Notes under the pieces: model-generated
What the model saw: only the letters and a program-made list of their open reading frames with translations
Databases searched by the model: none
What the model was told of the DNA's origin: nothing
Program-made: the position numbers and the translations under genes
Origin: Terana coerulea
Lineage: Eukaryota; Basidiomycota; Agaricomycetes; Polyporales; Phanerochaetaceae
NCBI GenBank assembly: GCA_024811115.1
Contig: JAKOGH010000835.1
Coordinates: forward strand, 62,001 to 126,000
Length of the DNA stretch: 64,000 nt
Reading direction: 5' to 3'
Shown here: piece by piece, positions 54,685 through 64,000 of the stretch
Position numbering within the stretch: position 1 is the first letter of the stretch
Layout of the letters: every line of letters starts with the position of its first letter

Positions 54685-56171
54685 CTAATATCCCCTTTCA
54701 GCTCCCAGTTTAAAGAGCTTCGCCATTTGGTCTTGAACACCCTCTTGCAATCCGACCTTTGCATGCTCCCCCCAGAACGATTCGACGTATATTACCGGAG
54801 CTTGTAGCCCAGTGAACTCTTCTATCACCCCAAAGTTCGGGATTTCGGTCTTCTTCACGATCTCGCCGCGCTTGGCATTGCGTGCCTCCTGCTCCGTTTT
54901 GAAGGCTAAGAACTCTTCGGTGGTCAGCCTGGTGGCAGGTGTCTCGGGCAAGAAGACAGTGGCGTTAGGGAGCAATGGGTCTAGTAGTTTGTCTATGAGA
55001 GTCTTCGCGTGAGAATGAGGAATGTCCATGTCGTCTTGGGAGTGTGCTATGAGCGTTGGGACATGGAAGTCCTATATGATTGGCGGTCAGCGTCGCAAGA
55101 GAGCCAAAAACAGAGCCAGGCTGACTTGGATTGCAGACAAGGTGTCAAATTCATGACGGATGATCCGCTTGAGGAACTCTAGAAGCCCACAATCAGCCTT
55201 TGTACAGAGTGTACGACAGACGTAAAAGCGTACTGATGCCCCAAGGAAAGGTCTGCAATGGCTGCAGGATCGGCACTCTGAAGATTGCGTACGTCTCGAT
55301 GAGCTTGCTTAAGCTCGAGAACGGCGCAAGCAGCGCGACGCCGCGCGGCTTCACGCCTTCGCTCGCAAGCCGCTTCGTGAGCTGGCCGGACACGCCTGTA
55401 CCGAGACTGTGGCCGACGATGACAATGTCTTCCGGCTTCCCGCGCCGCGTTCCGTCAGCCAGCGCCATGCCGTGTAGGCGTCGAGCTCGAGGCCCTCGGA
55501 GGTTGGGCTGCCGGTGCTGTCGCCAAAGCCCCGGTAGTCTGAGGGCGAAGACGTTTGCTTGGAGGCGTGAGGTAAATGCCTGGTAAGCAGCGACACGCCA
55601 AGTTACCGCCCGCGTCCCTGCGGCGCCATGCAGAAGGAGGATCGTTGGATATGATTGTAGCGCGTTACGGATGGTGTCTTCCTTAGGCGGTAAAATTTGA
55701 GAGTGTATTCCGTTCCGGAGCGTTTGGTGGTATGGGTCAGATAAAATGAACCAAGCCCCTAATGTGCAGTTATCGGGTGTCGTGAGGTATGTGTTGAGGG
55801 TCTTGCCCGCTGTCATAAATGGTTTTGTTGAGCATACGGCTGTTGAGTAGACCCATAGAGCTCTGAGGGCAATGACTGGCACATGATCTCATGCCTCTGC
55901 TGGAAACTCACGAGCTAAGCCGTATTTCTCCGGTAGATCAAACTTCGCGAACCAAGGTACCCGTATCGAATGTTGAAAGGCGGCACTACATGAACAGTGA
56001 GCAAACAGCATCCTGTCATAGTTTAAAGACTGACTGTCTCTGGACTACAGGGAGAGAAAGGAATGCGATGAGGAAGGGATACGCTATCCCGAGAAGGAAG
56101 AAGAAGCGATGGACCCGCGAGAACAAGCCCGGTCGGCTGCTTTTGGGCTGCTTCTCTATCGTGTCTGTCAT
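54685..56171 (-). CDS. ABHD12-like alpha/beta hydrolase, copy 2, two frameshifts
   Basis: Paralog of the hydrolase at 43127. It starts MTDTIEKQPKSSRPGLFSRV at 56171 with an N-terminal anchor (FFFLLGIAYPFLIAFLSLPV). The rest includes PGKTLNTYLTTPDNCTLGAW, the oxyanion loop LLHGAAGTRA, the nucleophile elbow VGHSLGTG, HSQDDMDIPHSHAKTLIDKL, IPNFGVIEEFTGLQAPVIYV and the His in FWGEHAKVG, ending LFKLGAERGY. An extra C at 55543-55545 and a missing G at 55439-55441 throw the span between them out of frame; in the right frame it reads DYRGFGDSTGSP and ELDAYTAWRWLTERG. Copy 1 has a stop where this copy has Gln (ALQSYPTIL). Membrane-associated lipid hydrolase is the likely role. Confidence 0.87.
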
Positions 56172-58336
56172 AGCTTGTTCACTCGTTAGCTTTGACGTCG
56201 AGGGCGAACAGAGAAGAGGTTGACAAACTTGATTTGCGGCCACGTCGACAAGGCAGTGTGCAAGCCTGCAACAGGGCGCTCCGGCTGAAACGCCACCAGG
56301 AGCCGCCTGATGCTAGTTCGGGCGATTGGGCGGATCAGATAGTTACATAAGCATCTCGGCGCGCCGTTGCGTCGGATTTTGACCTTCAAACTCCCACAAC
56401 TTGCCCACAACTCTCCATTTGGTATTGGCACTGGCTACTATGACGGAGTGAGACAAAATCCTACTAAATACACAAGCAGGCTCAGACAGCTTTTGAAAAT
56501 AGGCAAATCAAAGGCTCTCTCATTCCTAAATTAGCTTTTGCTGGTTATTTGCTGGTATTTCTCTCTCGACTCGCGCTGGCGTCCAACGACTCACCAGTTT
56601 ACAACACAGATGGGACATTCCTGCCTAAACAACAAAGTTCCCAAGATAGAATAAGTGAGCCTCTGCGACTAACATTAACCAAATTTGCGGGGTGTTAGGT
56701 CCGTTCCCTCCTATGTCCCGAGACTCGGCAAACGATGTCTGATGTCTTCGCTGTGGGACGTGCGCTTCAGTTCCACTCAGGTGACGAGAGCCGAGCACGG
56801 TATTTCTTTTCTTCCGACATATACCATCTGTTGGTCAGTTATATAAATTTACCAGCCCGGGAGATATATTACAGTGAAACTGAGTGAGCGCAAAACTAGG
56901 GAATAAATCAGTTCCAACGTCACTTCTTGTGTCAGCGCTGTTCTCCGAGACGTATATTTCTCCGGATGTTCCGAGCTCTGGCTGACGACATAGCGTGGAC
57001 AATGAAGTGAGTGGGAAGATCGCCCACATACGGTCCGAATACCACTAATTATGTACACCAGAAGACCCTCAGCGGCTGAAGAGAACAAGGCCCTGGGAAC
57101 CCCCAGCGCCAGACGGCGTGCTAGGGCGTCCGTTTCCCAGATACTCAGGTCGCTTCTCCCGCTTCTTCGGAGGTTACAAACTGTGTAGAGTGGTGCGCCA
57201 CAAGACAGCTGGTAGCTGGTGGCTTGCCGGACGCACGAAAGGCCTAGGACAAGTCATATACGACGCTTTGTCGCCCGGCGAAGCGAGCACAAGCGCCTGC
57301 CTCGCGGCTTTCAGTGGCATGAGGAGCCCAGCGACCGCCGTTTAGCTTCGATAATTGCTAGCTTTGTTCCGTCCGACACATCGGGATAGGGAGAAGCTGG
57401 CCGCTGGCCAGCTGAGAGTCTACAACATAGGATCTGGGAGGATGTGTCCCAATCAGACATAACCCCGGAAAGTATGCGAGTCGCCGGGGGAGAGTGTACT
57501 GACTGCAGGTAATAAAGATCATTCATGCTGGGTTCAATGCATGTGCTATAGACCTATCATTCATACATCACTATCAACTTGGTCCATCTATCGTTCATCG
57601 GAGCTGAATCTGAGCATTCAGCCACTATATTTGAAGGGCAGAAAGTGGAGTTTGAATTACGGTGGGCCAAACTGACCCCGCGATTCTGTGCGGAGAACGA
57701 GCGGAGTCTTGATCCGGCGTTGGTTGTGCGCCAGCGTCGACAACAGTATCTCCGTTACACAATCATCTCGACCATGACCGGAATCTTACCTAGCCTCGGC
57801 CTCTGTGTCTTCTGCCACCTGTTTCCTGGATCTCGCGCACGACGATCTCGCAGAGTGCGCTAGGACATCACACGCGGCAGCGAGGCCGCTCCTGCTCGGA
57901 CACTGCTCTCCACAGCCGCAAGCGACCTCCATGCAGCGTAGACCCTATACGGAGCGTTGAGGCGGTGCGGCGCACTGTATACGAGCCTTCTAGAACTCAT
58001 AAAGGGATCGCAGCCTCGCCACAAGGCCTCCGCAACGCACTCGCGCAGCGCTCTCACATCCATGCCGTTGTGACTTCTGGACGCCCAGATGACACTCAAG
58101 CGCAGGAGGTCGGTCAATAATTAACTTCCCAGCACCCAATCTTGCGACCGGGGCCGCTGATCTTGCCAGATATGTGCAGGAACCAGCGGCGAACTCTGTC
58201 TGCCTGCATCCTGGGTCGGCCACAGTCATCTTCCCCAGCGGCTCTTCAATCTATCTTATGGACGGCAGGAGATGCCAGGCCATGTGAGGCACCGACATCG
58301 GCGAGATGCGGTGTTGTGATCTGTCCAGGCATGTTG
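56172..58336. other. intergenic, no gene accepted
   Basis: About 2.2 kb. Short open frames at 57118-57345 and 57579-57863 have no motif or splice context I can support. Confidence 0.35.
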
Positions 58337-58342
58337 TATAAA
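58337..58342 (+). promoter_or_regulatory. TATA box of the second small PVFF gene
   Basis: TATAAA in GTTGTATAAAGTC, 142 nt upstream of the ATG at 58479, nearly the spacing seen for the paralog at 50925. Confidence 0.55.
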
Positions 58343-58478
58343 GTCTCTGTCTCCGGACGGAGGGCTCATCAAGCAACAGACCTTTTGTGCCTACCACCCA
58401 CTCGCAGGACAAGACTTTGTCGTCCTCACAGACATCGACCTACACTTCAGTCCGTCACCACCGCGAACCACCACTACC

Positions 58479-58699
58479 ATGTCTACCTCCACCGCGTACG
58501 CCTCTATCATCGCTGCGCTCGCGAGCCCGGCATCCCCCAGCGTCGCCACCGTCGCACACACCAACTCATACAAGCTCGCGCCCCCGTCACCACCCCCGCG
58601 CACGCAAAGCGCACCGTCTCGCGCTCGAGCTCGCCCGACGCGCGGTCGCAGAGCAGAATACGCTCGAATGCGGACGCGTACGCGCCGGTGTTCTTCTGA
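58479..58699 (+). CDS. small protein ending in PVFF, one frameshift
   Basis: Starts MSTSTAYASIIAALASPASP and continues ATVAHTNSYKLAP. At the CCCCC run 58581-58585 one base appears missing, and the other frame continues VTTPAHAKRTVSRSSSPDAR and ends SQSRIRSNADAYAPVFF at 58697-58699. The mended protein is about 73 aa. The end resembles the 43-aa protein at 50794-50925, and the start (MSTS) and TATA spacing are also shared. Ser/Arg-rich with possible phosphorylation sites. No known domain; function unknown. Confidence 0.6.
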
Positions 58700-59320
58700 G
58701 CCTCAGCCCATCATCTCTCACGCGGGTCCATCGGAAGAGAGCCTACGCCGAACAGATGGAGCCTGTCTCTCTGTCGATAACTCTCACGCATCTTGCGCCC
58801 CTTTGATGAGGCCCAGTGCTGTCCCCCTCGATGGCAGTCACCTATCATACAACCCACTATCATCCTATCCTACGACACATTATATTCCCTAACCGACCAC
58901 CGTGTCATTGCGACATTCGAGACGCCTCATGCAGTCCGAATGAAGAAAAAAACTCTGATCTATGGAGACAAAGTAGAGGATATTTATCAAACTTTAGCTG
59001 GAGCTGGGCGGGTCGGTTGCGAAGGAGGTTGGGCAAGGACTATCAAAACTATAACTATATCTCTATTATGCTTGGCGAATACGTATGTAACACTTCAACG
59101 GACAACATCACAAGTAGATTAGCTTTCATGTAATCATCACCTTCATCTTCAGTGCGCGGCGAGAACGGACGTCTGAATCCGTGGCAGTGCGACCCACTCG
59201 TCGTCCGTGGTTTAGACCAGTGACGTCGATAGCACTTCGCGGCTCCAAGACTAAATCCATAAATTCGGAATTCGGTCTCGGGTAGAGGACGAGTTTCTCC
59301 TCCCCGCCTTCATTGAAACC
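58700..59320. other. intergenic, nothing recognised
   Basis: Contains the 3' flank of the small gene and the promoter of the NmrA-like gene. Confidence 0.35.
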
Positions 59321-60470
59321 ATGTCCTCCATTTCAGCCTCCTCGCCGCGGCCATTGATTTCAGTCGCAGTGTTCGGGACAGGGCAAATTGGCATTGCCAT
59401 CCTGAAGGCACTGCTCAATCCAGCCACGGAAGGCTACCATCCGGTCGTACATGTATTTGCCAGACCTAATTCGTCTCGAGATGCTATCCAGGATCTCTCA
59501 GAAAAACTCCACGTCGTGGAAATCGACTACACCAAACCCAGCGCGGACCTCGTTGATGCGCTGCGCGGAATCGATGCCGTCGTCTCTGCATTGAACGGAC
59601 CGGGTATTGCAGCACAGTACGCAATACTCGAAGCTGCGATCCAGGCAGGTGAGTTGGCGTCCCGCTTTTATCTTGAAGGTCTCCAAGCCTAAAACCCTTG
59701 GAAGGCGTCAAGCGGTTCTTGCCGTCGGAGTATGGCCACCACCAGGTGTACCGCGCACCCAACGATCCCGGGGCCCGCCTCCACCCCGTACGTCGCTGTG
59801 AAATGCGTGGTTCACCCCGTGGCTCACCGCGCTCTAGCTGTGGGACGAGAAACAGCGCTTTGCAGAGAAGCTGACGTTGCACCCCGCCGTCGACGCCGGC
59901 ACGCTGGCCTACACCCTCCTCAACTGCGGGGATTTCTACAACCAAGTGAGCGCACCCGCGTCCATCGTTCGTTGCGCGCGTACTGAAGGGCTGCAGCCCG
60001 CAGAAACGTTCTGGTTCCCGTGGATGGGCCCCGACCGCGCAGCCTACGACGTCCCCGTCGTGGGCGACGGCGACGCCCTTGTGGACTGGTCGCACATCGA
60101 CGACCTGGCCGCGTACGTCTGCGCCGCGCTCGCGCACCCCGAGCGCTCGGAGAACACGACGCTGAACGTCCCGAGTACGACGTGCGGGCAGCACGCCGTC
60201 GCTGCCGCCCTGCGCAAGCACTCGGACAAGACGGTGCACATCGTGCATATCCCGCTGGACGACGCACACCGATTCGTGAAGGACCCGGACGCGGCGCCGC
60301 AGGCGTTGAAGGAGAACACGAAGTTCCCAGTAGATTTTTGGTTTACGGTGAAGAGCGTGCAGGGTCAGGGGCTCGCGAGGCATCCGCGGCCTGAGCTCCA
60401 TAACCACCTGTTTCCTGAGGTGAAGACAACGTCTTTTGAAGACTTCTTCGCGGAGAAGTTTGCGAAGTAG
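59321..60470 (+). CDS. NmrA-like / isoflavone-reductase-like NAD(P)-binding protein
   Basis: Atypical SDR. It starts MSSISASSPRPLISVAVFGT at 59321; the nucleotide-binding loop is GTGQIG in VAVFGTGQIGIAILKALL. Further family features are GIDAVVSALNGPGIAAQYAI, AAIQAGVKRFLPSEYGHHQV (joined across an intron), DEKQRFAEKLTLHPAVDAG, LLNCGDFYNQ, WMGPDRAAYDVPVVGDGDAL and WSHIDDLAAYVCAAL. It ends FEDFFAEKFAK. The intron at 59946-59996 is 51 nt and stop-free, so retention would insert 17 residues. Frame is intact. Members act as redox sensors or reduce phenylpropanoid-type substrates; which applies here cannot be told. Confidence 0.88.
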
Positions 60471-60713
60471 CATACCTCCAAAAATTCTGGTGTCATGGCT
60501 ACACGTCAAATTTCGAAGCAAAGTCAATTAAATAAGGGAGGGACTCACGTCTATCCTGCTATACTCATCCAGTGTCCAAATCATTGTGCATGCGATTCAA
60601 GCTAGTGGGAAAACTCGAACGATATTCGAGCAGTTGATCACGCAGAGAGCAAAAATACCAGCATGAATACCAACTAAACCAGAAACCGTCGCAAGTACAC
60701 AAGGGAAGGTCGA

Positions 60714-62523
60714 CTACAAACCCTTCTTGCCAATGAGGGCCTCCTTCGCACTCCGTTTGCCCTTGAGCATCTTCTCTTTCTTCTTCTCAAGGCCCACTGA
60801 GCCCACCTTACGCTTCACGTCCTTCGCAGGGGCCGCCTCCACCTCCCGCTGAGCCGCAAGGGCGTCTGCCCTCTTTTCAGCAGCCTCTTCTCCACAGCGC
60901 CCACGATGTCCGCCAAATCAGCAGTAGGGAGTATGGTCTGCTCCTGCTTCGCCTTCTTCGAGGGCTTGCCGCCCTCAGCGCTGGGTTCCTCCGGCGTCTT
61001 CGCGTCCTCCGAGAGCTTGTCGATGGCGCCACCGACAGCCGCCTTTGCGCGCTTCCGCTTCTTCTCGCCCGCCGCCTTGTGGCCGACGGCGGGGGTGTTC
61101 GGCGGTGGGGTGACGTCCGCAGGCGCCGTTGCACTGTCGTCCTTGAGGAAGTCCGCCGCGAGAGCGCGCGCCTTCTTCCGTGTCGAGACGCCGGGCGTGA
61201 CGGGTGTGGGAGCAGGAGCACTCGAGGAGGAAGGCTCGGGGACCGCAGCCTTGCCCTTGCCCTTCTTCTTCGCGCCGGCTTCCGACGCCGCAGGAGCGGC
61301 CGCAGGCTCCTCATCTATCGACGCCGCTTTCCGCTTCTTCGTCTTAGTCGCGCCGTCCGCAGGCGCAGGGTCCGCGGCCGCCTTTGGCGTCAGCTGGGTC
61401 TTGGACAGTTGTGACGACACGTCCTCGACGGACGCCTTCGCCTTCTTCTTTGGTTGCTCGACCTCGTCTTCTGCCGCGCGCTTTTTGCCCTTCGACGCTG
61501 CCTTCGCAGATGCCTCGACCTCCTCCTCGTTCTCACTTTCGGCCTCGGCCTCGTCCTCCGCTGCACTCAGCTCGTCCTGCACAGTCAGACCAGACCACCT
61601 GCCGCCGTCCTCCGCGCCGAGGTCGCAGGTCCATATTGGCAAGCTTGCGGATGTGTTGGTCTTGATGTGCAGTGCTTGAATGTTGTCCCAGCCGCCCTTG
61701 ACTGCTTTCACAACAGACGGGAGAGCAGACTTGAGGTTGGCAAGAACATTCGGTATTGACTGCGAAACTGTGCCAATTTTTACAGAGCTATCGAGAGAGA
61801 TTACGTAGGTAAGTAACTTTGGAAATGTGATATGCAAGCACTCACGAGCAAGTGCCCTGGTTTTGGTGGAAGTACGTAGAAGAAACAGCTCGCTCGAGTT
61901 CTCCCTTGAGGTCCTTGCGAGTTAAGCAAACAGGGATGGGCTGTCTGAATGATTTGGTGCATTCAGAGTTAGCTTGTACTGCGATGATAACGGAAGTCTC
62001 ACTTTTTGGCCTCGAAGAACTTCTTTCCGAGTAGTCCGGGAAGTAATGGGACGACGCGCTCGTCTGCGAGGAAAAGACCATTCTCCTTGAGCAGTAACCG
62101 TCGTGCCTCGAAGGGCTTGAATTTTCCCTTCAGCTTCGTGACGCCAACCACTCTTGAGATGAAACGGATTTTGTGTTCTTCAAGGAGATCCTTGTATTCG
62201 CGTTGCGGGTCTTTGGTAATGAGGCAAATAGGCGATGTTCGTGGGTCCACAATGGGGTGCGCAAGGGGTCTAATAGCGCAAGTCCTTTAGTGATTGAGGA
62301 AAAGAGAGAGGAAAGCCACGTACATCCTATGTGGCTTGAGCTTCTTCTCCGGATGCATCTGTTTCACCGTGACATTAAGCCAAACTAACGGCTCCTTCCC
62401 TGGCAAGAGCTGGTCCTCCTGCAGCTTCTCTTGCCGCTTCTGCTCGTGTTTGAGGAGGGATTCCACGGCGAGCTTGCACTGTTTTGCGGGCACATGCTCG
62501 TCAATGAGTTCTGTGACAGCCAT
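60714..62523 (-). CDS. ribosomal L1-domain nucleolar protein (RSL1D1/Utp30/Cic1-like), one frameshift
   Basis: Ribosome-biogenesis-type protein. The start MAVTELIDEHVPAKQCKLAV at 62523 leads into the L1 domain: LVWLNVTVKQMHPEKKLKPH, RIPLAHPIVDPRTSPICLIT, KFKPFEARRLLLKENGLFLA, DERVVPLLPGLLGKKFFEAK, and VVKAVKGGWDNIQALHIKT. A long tail alternates acidic runs (ENEEEVEASAKAASKGKKRA) with Lys-rich nuclear-localisation-like blocks (GEKKRKRAKAA, KPSKKAKQE). An in-frame Met exists at 62544. One A appears missing at 60888-60889, after which the expected end (ADALAAQREVEAAPAKDV … AKEALIGKKGL) lies in the next frame and stops at 60714. The conserved basic end supports this reading. Confidence 0.85.
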
Positions 62524-62813
62524 CCTGAAGTCTAAAAGACTCAAGAGGAGACAGACAGGGAGATAAGTAGAGGAGATGTGAAGGTCAGAGGGTCAGAGGA
62601 GCTTGCATTCAAGCCGCTTGCCGTCTCGAAATTTCTTGCAGCCAATCACGCCACGTGAGTCTTAGACGCTCATGTGCCTATGCAAGTAGCGCTCGGCATC
62701 CCCGCTTTCTTGAGTTCACATGCATATGCAACCATGATACTTTCTCAAACTCTTCTTTCTCTTGGACGACGCAGGAGTCGCAGTCGCTGCATACCAGGAC
62801 GTCCAGCAAAGCC

Positions 62814-64000
62814 ATGCATCAAATCTTGCTCTTCCTAGCACTTACTCTTCTGAGCACGGCGGAGGCTGGCCATCATTCGACCGACCGCCCTTTCGAACTG
62901 GTCGTATTACGCGACAAAGACGAGTCGCTGCAAGCATGCGAAGTGTTGAACTTCAGGGAGACACAACACATCAGAGGTCTAGCTGCAAATTCTGTCCATA
63001 CAATCAAGCTGGATAGTCCATTGGGGCAGGAGCGCATCAGTTTCATTGCTCACGAGGAACAGTCGGTCTGGGATGCAGCCGCTTCGGAATGCGGCCGTGA
63101 GCTGCGTGAAGCTTATGCTTACGCAGGCCACGAGAAAGGAGCGCAGGAAGTTTTGATGTCAGCTACGCAAGTTGGAGATACACACAAGGCCCCGCCGTTG
63201 CAGCTGGAGCCTTTGATCCAGACAGGCCTCCCTGCCAATCGAATCGACCTCGTATTCTTCTCGGATGGCTGTGAGTATTACTTTGAAATGCTTTCTTGCG
63301 ACGGCAATAAAGCTTCGACGGCAGACCTTGCCGAGGAACGGCCCAAATTCCTTGAGGATGCGCGACGGTTGGCCCAGGACGTGTCGCAGAACCAGACTTT
63401 CAACACGGTGAAGCCGTTGCTGAACTTCTGGGCAGCCTTCACTCCCAGTAAAGAGGTATCCTGTTCATCACTTGCATCAAACATGAGTCTAAAATAGCAT
63501 CAGAGTGGAATAGGTGTTGGAGGCAAACCAAAAGAGTCGGTGCAATTGATCACAACTAGCATACGCATTCTATGCTTACACGACTTACAGCACCGCGTTC
63601 GGCCTTTACCGTGACGGTACAGAGCTGAGAGGTGTATACTACAGCAAGCCCAAGGTTGCCAGAGCGGCGTGCTTCTCGCTTGGAGACCAGTGCGACTACC
63701 CGATTCTCGTTGGTGAGGATGATAGTCTGGACAGCCCCTTAAACCACTGATCATTTCCTGTAGGTAATGACCCTTTGTATGGCGGTCTTGGCGGAGAGTT
63801 CACGTAGGTGATGCTCTTGTGGCATACTTTTCGCTAACTCACGCTCTCTCTAGGGTGATCACCCCTTCTCTCGCGAATGGCCCGCTGGTCTTGAGGTAAG
63901 TGAATATATTTACTTGCTTCATGGTGACGTACTTGACAAATCTTGCGCGTAGACATGAACTCGGGCACTCGGTCATCGAAGTCGGTGAAGAGTACGATGG
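62814..64000 (+). CDS. M64 family metallopeptidase, 3' end outside the window
   Basis: Secreted zinc protease related to the IgA-peptidase M64 family. The signal peptide MHQILLFLALTLLSTAEA starts at 62814. The propeptide-like part includes SVHTIKLDSPLGQERISFIA, then the metalloprotease part has RIDLVFFSDGY joined across an intron to LAEERPKFLEDARRLAQDV. NFWAAFTPSKE-SGIGVGGKPK-D-TAFGLYRDGTELRGVYY and GNDPLYGGLGGEF-VITPS follow. The zinc site is HELGHSVIEVGEEYDG just before the window end (HExxH). Introns are about 45-55 nt; one donor (GTCGGT at about 63535) is unusual. The third zinc ligand lies beyond the window. Confidence 0.88.

Noticed and set aside
57118..57863. Two short plus-strand frames (75 and 94 residues)
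   Set aside because: No splice partners, no motif and no paralog in the window; insufficient to call a gene.
1..64000. tRNA, rRNA and CRISPR features
   Set aside because: I scanned for B-box-like GGTTCRANNCC and for regularly spaced repeats and found none that fit.

Overview
The window looks like nuclear DNA of a filamentous basidiomycete, most likely an Agaricomycete (polypore or other wood/litter fungus). Genes lie on both strands and are cut by many introns of about 45-65 nt with GT(R)NGT donors and YAG acceptors. The gene content is also typical: DUF6533 seven-helix proteins, an F-box-like protein, a GH5 cellulase, a P450, NmrA/SDR oxidoreductases and an M64 peptidase. I saw no prokaryotic operon structure, tRNA, rRNA or CRISPR. 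All exon models were read by eye from splice signals and frame continuity.

Left part (0.5-7 kb): mitochondrial processing peptidase beta subunit, a cytochrome P450 and an F-box-like protein. Next (7.6-30 kb) comes a region with four DUF6533 membrane-protein paralogs (A 7.6 kb, B 11.3 kb, C 18.2 kb, D 27.9 kb). B and C are a tandem duplication that includes the promoter. A pogo-family DNA transposon with recognisable terminal inverted repeats (13727-17318) sits between them. Also here are an SDR, a secreted cytochrome-like protein, an orphan 7-TM protein, a syntaxin-type SNARE and a small membrane protein.

Middle (31-46 kb): a Stealth-domain phosphosugar transferase, a Bor1-type anion exchanger, a GH5 endoglucanase, a histidine-acid-phosphatase-like membrane protein, an ABHD12-like hydrolase and an SDR. 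A gene-poor stretch (46.5-52.5 kb) holds only small ORFs and fragments. Right part: a PIG3-type quinone oxidoreductase, a second ABHD12-like hydrolase, a small PVFF-ending protein, an NmrA-like protein, a ribosomal-L1-domain nucleolar protein and the 5' part of an M64 peptidase that runs off the window.

Two window-wide patterns stand out. First, about ten otherwise conserved genes are broken by single-base length changes in short homopolymers, while neighbouring long genes are intact. This looks like uncorrected sequencing error more than decay. Second, the DUF6533 paralogs share an unusual splice layout, with a 13-nt micro-exon and an apparent 2-nt micro-exon at the same positions in all four copies.
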